64,000 nucleotides of DNA, taken from Fusobacterium necrophorum subsp. necrophorum (lineage in GTDB: Bacteria > Fusobacteriota > Fusobacteriia > Fusobacteriales > Fusobacteriaceae). The DNA is taken from NCBI RefSeq assembly GCF_004006635.1, contig NZ_CP034842.1, positions 992,001 through 1,056,000 on the forward strand. The letters run 5' to 3'. Both the position numbers and the translations under genes were made by a program. Shown one piece after another: positions 34,913 to 46,200 of this stretch (position 1 is its first letter; every line of letters starts with the position of its first letter). The notes beneath the pieces are model-generated. The model was not told the DNA's origin. It searched no databases and worked only from the letters and a program-made list of their open reading frames with translations.

Positions 34913-35824
34913 TTGAAGTATTTTATAAAATGGTTTCTTTTATTTTGGGGAGTCAGTATTGTAAGCTTTCTGGTTGTTCGTCTATTACCTGTCAGCCCTG
35001 TAGAAATGTTACTTCAAAAGTATAATTTACCCTTGACGGAAGAAAATAAGGCTTTTTTGACATTGCGTTACGGTTTGGATAAAAATATTGTGAAACAGTA
35101 TTATCTATGGTTGTCGGGAGTTTTAAAAGGAGATTTTGGAATTTCCTTTTTCTCAAGACTTCCCGTTCGAGAAGAATTTTTGAGAAGACTTCCCTATTCT
35201 TTTGTAATTGGATTCTCTTCTCTTCTGCTTGCCAATGTTTTTTCCTTTTTTCTGGGATATTTTGCAGCAATAGAAAAAAGAGGAATTGTAGATAGGATGA
35301 CAAGGTTTTTTTCGATTTTGAGTTTGAGTTGTCCCCCTTTTCTTTTTGCCATTTTGATTCTCTATTCTCTGGGAGTTAAAATAAAAATAATTTCCTTTTT
35401 TTCAGGAAATTATTTTTGGGGAAGCGTTTTCAGCATTTTTATTCTTTGTTTTTATCAAATGGGAAATTTAACGAGAATTGTATATAATCGTTTTCTCAGT
35501 TTACAGGAAGAAAGCTATGTAAAATTTTATAGGATTCGTGGCTTTTCTTTGGAGTATGTTTTATTTCTGCATTGTTATAAACCGGTTTTATATTCTTTGC
35601 TTTCCGCCAGTGTTTCCAAATGTTCTTTCGTGATTGGAGGAAGCAGCGTTTTGGAATTCGCTTTTTCCATTCCCGGTATCAGTTATTTTTTAATCAGCAG
35701 CATTGTAGCAAGAGATTATAATGTGATACAGGCCTATATTTTCTTTGTGTTTATATGGATGTTTCTGATACATTTTTTATTTGATATATTATTATTTTTT
35801 TTCAAGGAGAAGAAAGAAGAATGA
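34913..35824 (+). CDS. NikB/OppB-type ABC permease (system 2)
   Basis: Six-helix permease of 303 residues. N-terminal IVSFLVVRLLPVSPVEML and YGLDKNIVKQYYLWLSGVLK are the OppB/NikB family blocks; GDFGISFF follows. A longer frame opens at 34838 but would translate through the stem-loop and overlap the binding-protein gene. GGAGG at 34902-34906 points to TTG 34913. It ends overlapping the next permease start by 4 bp (ATGA). Confidence 0.87.
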   Translation: MKYFIKWFLLFWGVSIVSFLVVRLLPVSPVEMLLQKYNLPLTEENKAFLTLRYGLDKNIVKQYYLWLSGVLKGDFGISFFSRLPVREEFLRRLPYSFVIGFSSLLLANVFSFFLGYFAAIEKRGIVDRMTRFFSILSLSCPPFLFAILILYSLGVKIKIISFFSGNYFWGSVFSIFILCFYQMGNLTRIVYNRFLSLQEESYVKFYRIRGFSLEYVLFLHCYKPVLYSLLSASVSKCSFVIGGSSVLEFAFSIPGISYFLISSIVARDYNVIQAYIFFVFIWMFLIHFLFDILLFFFKEKKEE

Positions 35825-36615
35825 AGAAAAATATAAGAAAAAAAATCATATATTTCCAAGTCTTCTTTTTGCTATGTCTTTTTTTCTGGGGAAGAAACTT
35901 GGATACGGAGGTTCATTTGGATTTTATATTTGCTCCCTTTTCCAAAAGCTATTGGTTCGGAAGCGACGATTTAGGGAGGGATGTATTTTCTTTGCTTTTG
36001 GTGGGAGGATTTCGAACGATGGAGGTGGTCTTGATTGCCGGTTCTCTTTCCTTTGGAGTCGGTGTTTTTCTGGGAATGCTATCCGGATATTTAGAAAATA
36101 CATGGAGTTTAGTCATCAAATCTTTGGTGGATTTATTGATGATTATTCCGACTTTTATTTGTGCCTTGATTATCACTTCTATCTTTGGTATTAATCCTTT
36201 TACCGCAGGACTTTCTTTGGGAGCTTTCGGAATCGGGAATTATATGAACCATGCGGAAGCTTTGACGAAGCGGGAAAAAAAGAAAGAATATGTGGAAGCG
36301 GCTCTTTTATTGGGAGTTCCGGCTTATCGAATTTTATATCGAAATATCTTGGGTAACATTATTTCGGAATTGAAAGTAAATTTGGGAAATACTGCGAGCG
36401 GAGTCATTTTACAATATGCTTCTTTGACCTTTATCGGCTTGGGAGCGGATTTTAGTAAGCCGGACTGGGGAATGATGTTATATCAATATAGGCTGTATCT
36501 CGTCTCTCATCCTCTGTTGGTTTTACTTCCGAGTCTTTGTATTGCCTGGATTTCTCTATTGCTACAGTTTTTATGGGATACTCCAAAAGAAAGAGAGGAA
36601 AGATGGAAGTTTTAA
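35821..36615 (+). CDS. NikC/OppC-type ABC permease (system 2)
   Basis: Second permease (264 residues). The N-terminal SKSYWFGSDDLGRDVFSLLL is the OppC/NikC signature and the EAA loop is near KKEYVEAALLLGVPAYRILYRNIL. Coupled by ATGA overlap to the upstream permease and by a 13-bp overlap to the downstream ATPase. Confidence 0.87.
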   Translation: MKKNIRKKIIYFQVFFLLCLFFWGRNLDTEVHLDFIFAPFSKSYWFGSDDLGRDVFSLLLVGGFRTMEVVLIAGSLSFGVGVFLGMLSGYLENTWSLVIKSLVDLLMIIPTFICALIITSIFGINPFTAGLSLGAFGIGNYMNHAEALTKREKKKEYVEAALLLGVPAYRILYRNILGNIISELKVNLGNTASGVILQYASLTFIGLGADFSKPDWGMMLYQYRLYLVSHPLLVLLPSLCIAWISLLLQFLWDTPKEREERWKF

Positions 36616-37340
36616 TGAAGATAAAAAACATAAGTGTGAGTGTAGGAAAAAAGAAAATTTTAAAGAAGCTCTTCTTTGAAATTTATCAAGGAGAATCCTT
36701 AGGGATCATCGGAGAGTCCGCTTCGGGTAAAACCACTTTACTGCATGTTTTGGGGGAATTTTTATCCGCGAATTTGTTTCAAGTGAAGGGGGAAATTGAA
36801 TATCCCAAGAAAAAGAAGCCAAGAAGCTATATGATTTTACAGGATGCCATTCATTCTTTGAATCCTTACGAAAAAATAGGAAAACAATTGAGGGAGACCT
36901 ATTCTTTTCATCACAAAGAGGAGAAAAAAGAAAAACAAAGTTTGGAGATTCACAAAATTCTGTTATCTTTGGGTTTTGAAAACATAGAGACGGTACTTTC
37001 TTCCTATCCCTCTGCCTTATCCGGAGGAATGCGTCAACGAATTGCCATTGCTCTGATTCTATGTTGTGAGGTGGAGTTATTGTTGGCAGATGAGCCGACA
37101 ACCGCCTTGGATGCAGTCAATCAATTTCGTTTTGTGCAACTGTTGCAAAATATTTGTCGGGAAAGAAAGATCACCTTAGTCTACGTCAGTCATGATATTC
37201 GGATTTTGATGCAGCTTTGTCAGCGAATTCTTGTGATAAAAGAGGGCAAAATTATAGAGGACTCCGGTCGGGAAGCAATTTGGGAAGAGCCTAAACATGA
37301 ATATACGAAAAAATTGATTTACAGTGTTAAAAGTTTATGA
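36603..37340 (+). CDS. NikD-type ABC transporter ATPase (system 2)
   Basis: 245-residue ATPase with Walker A GIIGESASGKTT, signature LSGGMRQRIAIA and Walker B LLLADEPTTALD. ATG 36603 follows GAGGAAAG; an upstream frame extension to 36537 lies inside the permease gene and is rejected. It pairs with the next ATPase. Confidence 0.87.
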   Translation: MEVLMKIKNISVSVGKKKILKKLFFEIYQGESLGIIGESASGKTTLLHVLGEFLSANLFQVKGEIEYPKKKKPRSYMILQDAIHSLNPYEKIGKQLRETYSFHHKEEKKEKQSLEIHKILLSLGFENIETVLSSYPSALSGGMRQRIAIALILCCEVELLLADEPTTALDAVNQFRFVQLLQNICRERKITLVYVSHDIRILMQLCQRILVIKEGKIIEDSGREAIWEEPKHEYTKKLIYSVKSL

Positions 37341-37352
37341 CGGAGAGGAAAT

Positions 37353-38114
37353 ATGAAAGAAATATTGCGAGTGGAAAATTTGAAGAAAATATATCGCTCC
37401 GGAAATACCATAGGAGAAGTTTCTTTTTCTCTTCATGAGGGAGAATTTTTAGGATTAATTGGAGAATCCGGCTGTGGGAAATCTACTCTTGCCCGCTTGA
37501 TCTGCGGACTTTTGCAAAAGACTTCCGGAACGATATACTATCGAGGACAAAATCTTGAAAATTATTCTGCTGAGGAAAAAAGAAAAACACTGCGGAACAT
37601 ACAGATGATTTTTCAAAGTCCCTACAGCAGTTTAAATCCGAGATTTCGAATAAAAGATACCCTGGCAGAGGGATTCTTCCGCTCTCAGCTTTTGTCGAAG
37701 AAAGAAAGTGGGGAGGAGGAGATGATTTCTTTACTACATGAGGTTGGACTGAAGGCTGATATTTTGGAAAACTATCCTCATCAACTTTCCGGAGGGCAAT
37801 GTCAGAGGGTGGGGATTGCCAGAGCTTTGGCAGCAAATCCGGAAATGATAATTGCGGATGAAAGCTTAAGTGCCTTGGATATGTTGACACAATGTCAAAT
37901 TATAGATCTATTTGAAAAAATAAAAAAAGAGAGAAAGCTTTCCTGCTTGTTTATTTCTCATGATCTTTTTGTTGTTCGAAATATTTGCGATAGAGTTTTG
38001 ATTATGAAAGAAGGGAAAATCATAGAAGAAGGAAAGAAAGAGGAAATCTTTAAAGCACCGAAAAAAGAGTATACTCAATTTTTGCTGGAAGTGAGTATGA
38101 GTTTTATATTTTGA
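37353..38114 (+). CDS. NikE-type ABC transporter ATPase (system 2)
   Basis: 253-residue ATPase with Walker A GLIGESGCGKST, a Q-loop segment FQSPYSSLNPRFRIKDTLAE, signature LSGGQCQRVGIARAL and a Walker B-like IIADESLSALD. In the last, the usual DEP is DES, a mild departure also seen in some relatives. It is the last gene of the importer. No convincing terminator separates it from the leukotoxin region. Confidence 0.87.
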   Translation: MKEILRVENLKKIYRSGNTIGEVSFSLHEGEFLGLIGESGCGKSTLARLICGLLQKTSGTIYYRGQNLENYSAEEKRKTLRNIQMIFQSPYSSLNPRFRIKDTLAEGFFRSQLLSKKESGEEEMISLLHEVGLKADILENYPHQLSGGQCQRVGIARALAANPEMIIADESLSALDMLTQCQIIDLFEKIKKERKLSCLFISHDLFVVRNICDRVLIMKEGKIIEEGKKEEIFKAPKKEYTQFLLEVSMSFIF

Positions 38115-38179
38115 TATAAAATCGAATAAAAAGGTATTTTTTTGAAGAAAGGAAGCTTATCTTAACATAGATTTAACAT

Positions 38180-38208
38180 TTGATGTGATAGCATGAATTT
38201 AATATAAA
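38180..38208 (+). promoter_or_regulatory. Candidate distal leukotoxin promoter
   Basis: TTGATG (38180-38185), 17-bp spacer, TATAAA (38203-38208), about 380 bp upstream of lktB. It is one of three candidate promoters in this AT-rich 470-bp non-coding region. Confidence 0.45.
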
Positions 38209-38247
38209 ATGCTGAAAATGTATCTAAAAATAATATAAAAAGAACAT

Positions 38248-38375
38248 TGTATTTCCATAAAAAAATATTTTTTTAAATAAATATTTTATATAAAAAAATA
38301 ATTAAATTTAAACTAGACATACAATAAGAAATATGCTAATCTAATAACGCTTGATATTTTAAAAAAATTAAAAAT
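38248..38375 (+). repeat. Leukotoxin promoter-region direct repeat, copy 1
   Basis: A roughly 130-bp AT-rich unit repeated 185 bp downstream. The 96-bp core (38280-38375) differs from copy 2 at only about seven positions. The core contains TAGACA (38314-38319), a 17-bp spacer and an extended -10 TGCTAATCT (38335-38342 plus following base), a promoter candidate. The non-repeated 54-bp spacer that follows holds no gene. Confidence 0.85.
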
Positions 38376-38429
38376 CATGAATACAATAGATGTTTATATC
38401 ATTTGAGCTTCTTTTTTGAAAAACAGGAA

Positions 38430-38560
38430 TTGTATTTTAATATAAAAAAATACTTCTTAAGATGAATATTTTATATAAAAAAATAATTAAATTCGAACTA
38501 GACATATGATAAGAAATATGCTAGTCTAATAACAGTTGATATTTTAAAAAAATTAAAAAT
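38430..38560 (+). repeat. Leukotoxin promoter-region direct repeat, copy 2
   Basis: Second copy, ending 27 bp before the lktB start. Its core (38465-38560) keeps the candidate promoter as TAGACA (38499-38504), 17 bp, TAGTCT (38522-38527). Two near-identical tandem promoters therefore precede lktB. Confidence 0.85.
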
Positions 38561-38587
38561 TCATAAAAAATAAAATTGGGAGAAATT

Positions 38588-40240
38588 ATGTTTCATTTAA
38601 AAAAAGAATTAAAAACATTTGTTTTTTTTATGTTGATTTTAAGTTGCCCAAATATATTGGCAGAAGGAATTCAAACATCCTCTACAGAATCGGATGCTGG
38701 AATGCTACTTGATAGAAACAACAGGATATTTCAACAAGAAAAATTACAGAAGATTTTGCATTCTGAGAAAGAAAAACGAAAACAAGGAATTGAAAATTTG
38801 GAGAAGAAAAAGGAAGAAGATATCAAAGTATCAGATGTTTCTTTTTTATTAAAAAAATTGGAGATTCCAAAGTCTGATATTTTAACAGAAGAAGAAATCG
38901 TAAGGATTTGGGAGCCCTATATAGAAAAAGAAGTTACCGTTGCAGATCTTTATACTATAGTTCAAAAAATCAATGAATTATATCAGGAAAAAGGCTATTT
39001 GGTTTGTCGTGCCGTATTACCTGCACAAAAAATTCAAAATGGACTTGTGAATATTTTATTGATAGAAGGAAAAACAGGAGATATTATAATTCAAGGAAAT
39101 CATTCCACTCGAGAAAAATATATCAGAGAAAGAATTCCTTTAGAAAAAGACAGAGTTTCGAATTTTAAAGAATTAGATCGAAGTTTAACACGTTTTAATC
39201 TTACAAATGACAGTCCTATACAGATCAATATGGCTTCCGGAAAAGTTCCGGGAACGACCGATTATTTTGTGCAAATCTATGAACCAAAAAGACAGCAGTT
39301 TTTTGTTTTTGCAGATAATTTAGGACAAAAAAATACAGGAGAATTACGATGGGGGCTAAATTATATTAATAATAGTGTTACAGGAAACAGAGATCAACTG
39401 TCTCTTACCTCTTTAGTAACAGAAGGAACGGCTTCTCTATCTTCTTTTTATACTTTTCCTGTTTCTAAAAAAGGAACCAAAATATCACTACAACATTCTG
39501 TAGGAAAGTTGAAACATATACAAGGGGCTTTAAAGCATAAAATAACTGGAAACTCTTATAGTTATGGGGTTGGAATAGTTCATCCTATTCTGGTTCATGA
39601 AAAAAATAAAGTAGAACTTTCCTTGGATTGGGTAAAACAAAGGACTGTTACAGATCTATTGAAATTGAAATGGGTAAATAATAGACTTTCTAAGTATACA
39701 GCGGGAATTGGAATAAGCCATTATGAGGAAGATAGTGTTTTCTATACAAAGCAAAATATTACAAAGGGAAAATTTATTCCAATTTCGGGAGATGCAAGAA
39801 ATTATACAAAGTATGATATGTTTCTAATATATCAGAAAAACTTGAAATATAACACTTTAGTAACACTAAAGATGGCAGGGCAATATTCTCTGAGTAAAAA
39901 ATTACCCTCTGTCGAGCAAATTTATGCAGGAGGAGCCTATAATGTTCGTGGTTATCCGGAAAATTTTATGGGAGCTGAACACGGAGTTTTTTTCAATGCT
40001 GAATTATCAAAATTAGTAGAGAATAAAGGAGAATTTTTTGTTTTTTTAGATGGGGCTTCTCTTCATGGAGAGAGTGCTTGGCAGGAAAATAGAATTTTTA
40101 GCTCAGGTTTTGGATATAAAATAAGGTTTTTAGAAAAAAATAATATTGCTGTTAGCATGGCATTTCCATGGAAGAAAAAAATAAATAGTATTTCAGTAGA
40201 TTCTAATCGAATCTATATTACAATAAATCATGAATTTTAA
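38588..40240 (+). CDS. lktB: Leukotoxin two-partner-secretion translocator (TpsB/Omp85)
   Basis: Outer-membrane pore that exports LktA (550 residues). Order: signal peptide (cleavage near NILA-EG, residue 25), a helical linker rich in Lys/Glu, POTRA domains (~residues 70-215, including YQEKGYLVCRAVLPAQKIQNG and ILLIEGKTGDIIIQG), then the 16-strand beta-barrel. The barrel carries the L6 motif VRGYPENF with the conserved R-G-Y and ends in aromatic Phe (INHEF). This is the ShlB/FhaC/HecB layout. TTG 38576 is rejected as start because GGGAG lies between it and ATG 38588. lktA follows after 15 bp. Confidence 0.93.
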   Translation: MFHLKKELKTFVFFMLILSCPNILAEGIQTSSTESDAGMLLDRNNRIFQQEKLQKILHSEKEKRKQGIENLEKKKEEDIKVSDVSFLLKKLEIPKSDILTEEEIVRIWEPYIEKEVTVADLYTIVQKINELYQEKGYLVCRAVLPAQKIQNGLVNILLIEGKTGDIIIQGNHSTREKYIRERIPLEKDRVSNFKELDRSLTRFNLTNDSPIQINMASGKVPGTTDYFVQIYEPKRQQFFVFADNLGQKNTGELRWGLNYINNSVTGNRDQLSLTSLVTEGTASLSSFYTFPVSKKGTKISLQHSVGKLKHIQGALKHKITGNSYSYGVGIVHPILVHEKNKVELSLDWVKQRTVTDLLKLKWVNNRLSKYTAGIGISHYEEDSVFYTKQNITKGKFIPISGDARNYTKYDMFLIYQKNLKYNTLVTLKMAGQYSLSKKLPSVEQIYAGGAYNVRGYPENFMGAEHGVFFNAELSKLVENKGEFFVFLDGASLHGESAWQENRIFSSGFGYKIRFLEKNNIAVSMAFPWKKKINSISVDSNRIYITINHEF

Positions 40241-40255
40241 AGGGGGTAAGACAAA

Positions 40256-43200
40256 ATGAGCGGCATCAAAAATAACGTTCAGAGGACAAGGAAGAGGATA
40301 TCAGATTCTAAAAAAGTTTTAATGATTTTGGGATTGTTGATTAACACTATGACGGTGAGGGCTAATGATACAATCACCGCGACTGAGAATTTTGGAACAA
40401 AAATAGAAAAAAAGGATAATGTTTATGACATTACTACAAACAAGATTCAAGGGGAGAACGCTTTTAACAGTTTTAATAGATTTGCTTTAACAGAAAATAA
40501 TATAGCAAATCTATATTTTGGGGAAAAGAATAGTACGGGGGTAAATAATCTTTTTAACTTTGTCAATGGAAAAATTGAAGTAGATGGGATTATCAACGGA
40601 ATTCGAGAAAATAAAATTGGAGGAAATTTATATTTCTTAAGCTCGGAAGGGATGGCAGTAGGAAAAAATGGAGTTATCAATGCTGGTTCTTTTCATTCTA
40701 TTATTCCAAAACAAGATGATTTTAAGAAGGCTTTGGAAGAAGCCAAACATGGTAAAGTTTTTAATGGAATCATTCCAGTAGATGGAAAAGTAAAAATTCC
40801 ATTGAATCCGAATGGAAGCATTACGGTAGAAGGAAAAATCAATGCTGTTGAAGGCATCGGTTTATATGCGGCGGATATTAGATTGAAAGATACTGCAATA
40901 CTAAAGACAGGAATTACAGATTTTAAAAATTTAGTCAATATTAGTGATCGAATAAATTCTGGTCTGACCGGAGATTTAAAAGCTACCAAGACAAAATCTG
41001 GAGATATTATTCTTTCAGCTCACATAGATTCTCCTCAAAAAGCTATGGGAAAAAATTCAACTGTTGGAAAGAGAATAGAAGAATATGTAAAAGGAAATAC
41101 CAAAGCAAATATTGAATCTGATGCTGTATTGGAAGCAGATGGAAATATAAAAATTAGTGCGAAAGCTACAAATGGGAGATTTATAAAGAAAGAAGGGGAA
41201 AAAGAAACTTATAACACTCCTTTAAGTTTATCAGATGTGGAAGCTTCCGTAAGAGTAAATAAAGGAAAAGTCATAGGAAAGAATGTTGACATTACAGCTG
41301 AAGCAAAGAATTTCTATGATGCAACTTTAGTTACTAAGCTTGCAAAGCACTCTTTTAGCTTTGTTACAGGTTCTATTTCTCCTATCAATTTAAATGGATT
41401 TTTAGGTTTATTGACAAGTAAGTCCAGTGTCGTTATTGGAAAAGATGCCAAAGTCGAAGCAACAGAAGGAAAGGCAAATATTCATTCTTACAGTGGAGTA
41501 AGAGCAACTATGGGAGCAGCTACTTCTCCATTAAAAATTACCAATTTATATTTGGAGAAAGCCAATGGAAAACTTCCTAGTATCGGAGCGGGATATATTT
41601 CTGCAAAAAGTAATTCCAATGTAACTATTGAAGGAGAAGTAAAATCGAAGGGAAGAGCAGATATTACTTCAAAATCTGAAAATACTATTGATGCTTCTGT
41701 TTCTGTTGGAACGATGAGAGATTCCAATAAAGTAGCTCTTTCAGTATTGGTGACGGAAGGAGAAAATAAATCTTCCGTCAAGATTGCTAAAGGAGCAAAA
41801 GTAGAATCAGAAACGGATGATGTAAATGTGAGAAGTGAAGCGATTAATTCCATTCGAGCTGCTGTAAAAGGTGGATTGGGGGATAGTGGTAATGGGGTTG
41901 TGGCTGCAAATATTTCTAACTATAATGCTTCCTCCCGTATAGATGTAGATGGATATCTACATGCCAAGAAGCGACTAAATGTGGAGGCTCATAACATTAC
42001 TAAAAATAGTGTTCTGCAAACAGGATCTGATTTGGGAACTTCCAAGTTTATGAATGATCACGTTTATGAATCAGGTCATCTAAAATCAATTTTAGATGCA
42101 ATAAAACAGCGGTTTGGAGGAGACAGTGTCAATGAGGAAATAAAGAATAAGCTAACAGACTTATTTAGTGTCGGTGTGTCTGCAACCATAGCAAATCATA
42201 ATAATTCTGCTTCTGTGGCAATAGGAGAGAGTGGAAGACTTTCTTCAGGAGTGGAAGGGAGTAATGTAAGGGCATTAAATGAAGCTCAAAATCTTCGAGC
42301 GACTACGTCAAGTGGAAGTGTGGCTGTACGAAAGGAAGAAAAAAAGAAACTTATTGGAAATGCAGCAGTTTTTTATGGAAACTATAAAAATAATGCTTCT
42401 GTGACAATTGCCGATCATGCTGAATTGGTATCGGAAGGAAAAATTGATATCAACAGTGAAAATAAAATTGAATATAAAAATCCTTCAAAAATGGCAAAGT
42501 CTGTTATTGATAAATTAGAACTTTTAAAGAGAGCTTTTGGAAAAGAAACGAAAACTCCAGAATATGATCCGAAAGATATTGAATCTATTGAAAAATTATT
42601 GAATGCATTTTCAGAAAAATTGGATGGAAAACCGGAGCTTTTACTAAATGGTGAAAGAATGACAATTATTCTTCCGGATGGAACTTCAAAAACAGGAACT
42701 GCTATAGAAATTGCAAACTATGTTCAGGGAGAAATGAAAAAATTAGAGGAAAAATTACCGAAAGGATTTAAAGCTTTTTCAGAAGGATTGAGTGGACTGA
42801 TTAAAGAAACTTTGAATTTTACAGGAGTAGGAAATTATGCAAATTTTCACACTTTTACCTCTTCCGGAGCTAATGGAGAAAGAGATGTTTCTTCTGTGGG
42901 AGGAGCTGTTTCGTGGGTAGAACAGGAGAATTATAGCAAGGTATCCGTTGGAAAAGGAGCTAAACTTGCTGCAAAAAAAGATTTAAATATAAAAGCTATC
43001 AATAAAGCAGAAACAGTGAATTTAGTTGGAAATATTGGACTTGCGAGAAGCAGTACATCCGGAAGTGCAGTCGGAGGAAGATTAAATGTTCAAAGATCGA
43101 AAAATTCAGCTATCGTAGAAGCTAAAGAAAAAGCTGAATTATCAGGAGAAAATATTAATGCAGATGCATTGAACAGACTTTTTCATGTAGCGGGATCTTT

Positions 43201-46200
43201 TAATGGTGGCTCAGGTGGGAATGCAATCAATGGAATGGGAAGTTATAGTGGAGGTATCAGTAAGGCAAGAGTTTCCATTGATGACGAAGCATATTTGAAA
43301 GCTAATAAAAAAATTGCTTTAAACAGTAAGAATGATACTTCTGTTTGGAATGCTGCCGGTTCAGCGGGAATCGGAACGAAAAATGCGGCGGTCGGGGTTG
43401 CTGTTGCGGTAAATGATTATGATATTTCAAACAAAGCTTCCATTGAAGATAATGACGAAGGACAAAGTAAATATGATAAGAATAAAGATGAAGTAACAGT
43501 AACTGCGGAATCTTTAGAAGTAGATGCAAAAACGACCGGAACAATCAACAGTATTTCTGTTGCCGGAGGAATTAATAAGGTTGGAAGTAAACCGAGTGAA
43601 GAAAAACCGAAATCAGAAGAAAGACCAGAGGGATTTTTTGGCAAAATCGGAAACAAAGTGGACTCTGTAAAAAATAAAATTACGGATAGTATGGATTCAT
43701 TAACAGAAAAAATTACAAATTACATTTCTGAAGGAGTAAAAAAAGCGGGGAATCTTCCTTCGAACGTTTCTCATACTCCCGATAAAGGACCGTCTTTCAG
43801 TTTGGGAGCTTCTGGAAGTGTTTCTTTCAATAATATTAAAAAGGAAACATCTGCTGTCGTAGATGGAGTAAAGATAAATTTGAAGGGAGCAAATAAAAAG
43901 GTAGAGGTGACTTCTTCTGATTCTACTTTTGTTGGAGCATGGGGCGGATCTGCTGCACTTCAGTGGAATCATATTGGAAGTGGAAATAGCAACATCAGTG
44001 CTGGTTTAGCTGGAGCGGCTGCTGTAAATAATATTCAAAGTAAAACAAGTGCTTTGGTTAAAAATAGTGATATTCGAAATGCCAATAAATTTAAAGTAAA
44101 TGCTTTGAGTGGAGGAACTCAAGTAGCAGCAGGAGCAGGTTTGGAAGCAGTTAAAGAAAGTGGAGGACAAGGAAAAAGTTATCTATTGGGAACTTCTGCT
44201 TCTATCAACTTAGTGAACAATGAAGTTTCTGCAAAATCAGAAAATAATACAGTAGCAGGAGAATCTGAAAGCCAAAAAATGGATGTTGATGTCACTGCTT
44301 ATCAAGCGGACACCCAAGTGACAGGAGCTTTAAATTTACAAGCTGGAAAGTCAAATGGAACTGTAGGGGCTACTGTGACTGTTGCCAAATTAAACAACAA
44401 AGTAAATGCTTCTATTAGTGGTGGGAGATATACTAACGTTAATCGAGCGGACGCAAAAGCTCTTTTAGCAACCACTCAAGTGACTGCTGCAGTGACGACG
44501 GGAGGGACAATTAGTTCTGGAGCGGGATTAGGAAATTATCAAGGGGCTGTTTCTGTCAATAAGATTGACAATGACGTGGAAGCTAGCGTTGATAAATCTT
44601 CCATCGAAGGAGCTAATGAAATCAATGTCATTGCCAAAGATGTCAAAGGAAGTTCTGATCTAGCAAAAGAATATCAGGCTTTACTAAATGGAAAAGATAA
44701 AAAATATTTAGAAGATCGTGGTATTAATACGACTGGAAATGGTTATTATACGAAGGAACAACTAGAAAAAGCAAAGAAAAAAGAAGGAGCGGTCATTGTA
44801 AATGCTGCTTTATCGGTTGCTGGAACGGATAAATCCGCTGGAGGAGTAGCTATTGCAGTCAATACTGTTAAAAATAAATTTAAAGCAGAATTGAGTGGAA
44901 GCAATAAGGAAGCCGGAGAGGATAAAATTCATGCGAAACATGTAAATGTGGAGGCAAAATCATCTACTGTTGTTGTGAATGCGGCTTCTGGACTTGCTAT
45001 CAGCAAAGATGCTTTTTCAGGAATGGGATCTGGAGCATGGCAAGACTTATCAAATGACACGATTGCAAAGGTGGATAAAGGAAGAATTTCTGCTGATTCC
45101 TTAAATGTGAACGCAAATAATTCCATTCTTGGGGTGAATGTTGCGGGAACCATTGCCGGTTCTCTTTCTACGGCGGTAGGAGCTGCTTTTGCGAATAATA
45201 CTCTTCATAATAAAACCTCTGCTTTGATTACAGGAACGAAGGTAAATCCTTTTAGTGGAAAGAATACAAAAGTCAATGTACAAGCTTTGAATGATTCTCA
45301 TATTACAAACGTTTCTGCTGGAGGCGCTGCAAGTATTAAGCAGGCTGGAATCGGAGGAATGGTATCTGTCAATCGTGGTTCTGATGAAACGGAAGCTTTA
45401 GTTAGTGATTCTGAGTTTGAAGGAGTAAGTTCTTTCAATGTAGATGCAAAAGATCAAAAAACAATAAATACAATTGCCGGAAATGCAAATGGAGGAAAAG
45501 CGGCTGGAGTTGGAGCAACAGTTGCTCATACAAATATTGGAAAACAATCAGTTATAGCTATTGTAAAAAACAGTAAAATTACAACGGCGAATGATCAAGA
45601 TAGAAAAAATATCAATGTGACTGCAAAAGATTATACTATGACTAATACTATAGCAGTCGGAGTTGGAGGAGCAAAAGGAGCCTCTGTGCAAGGAGCTTCT
45701 GCAAGTACTACCTTGAATAAGACAGTTTCTTCTCATGTTGATCAAACTGATATTGACAAAGATTTAGAGGAAGAAAATAATGGAAATAAGGAAAAGGCAA
45801 ATGTTAATGTTCTAGCTGAAAATACGAGTCAAGTGGTCACAAATGCGACAGTGCTTTCCGGAGCAAGTGGACAAGCTGCAGTAGGAGCTGGAGTAGCAGT
45901 TAATAAAATTACACAAAATACTTCTGCACATATAAAAAATAGTACTCAAAATGTACGAAATGCTTTGGTAAAAAGCAAATCTCATTCATCTATTAAAACA
46001 ATTGGAATTGGAGCTGGAGTTGGAGCTGGAGGAGCTGGAGTGACAGGTTCTGTAGCAGTGAATAAGATTGTAAATAATACGATAGCAGAATTAAATCATG
46101 CAAAAATCACTGCGAAGGGAAATGTCGGAGTTATTACAGAGTCTGATGCGGTAATTGCTAATTATGCAGGAACAGTGTCTGGAGGGGCCCGTGCAGCAAT

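Noticed and set aside
38377..38406. Nine-codon frame after repeat copy 1
   Set aside because: No ribosome site and too short to support as a gene.
38248..38560. CRISPR-like repeat array
   Set aside because: Only two long AT-rich copies, not multiple short repeats with unique spacers, and no cas genes.
43302..43972. Minus-strand open frames inside lktA
   Set aside because: Low-complexity antisense frames opposite a repetitive gene, without ribosome sites or recognisable domains.
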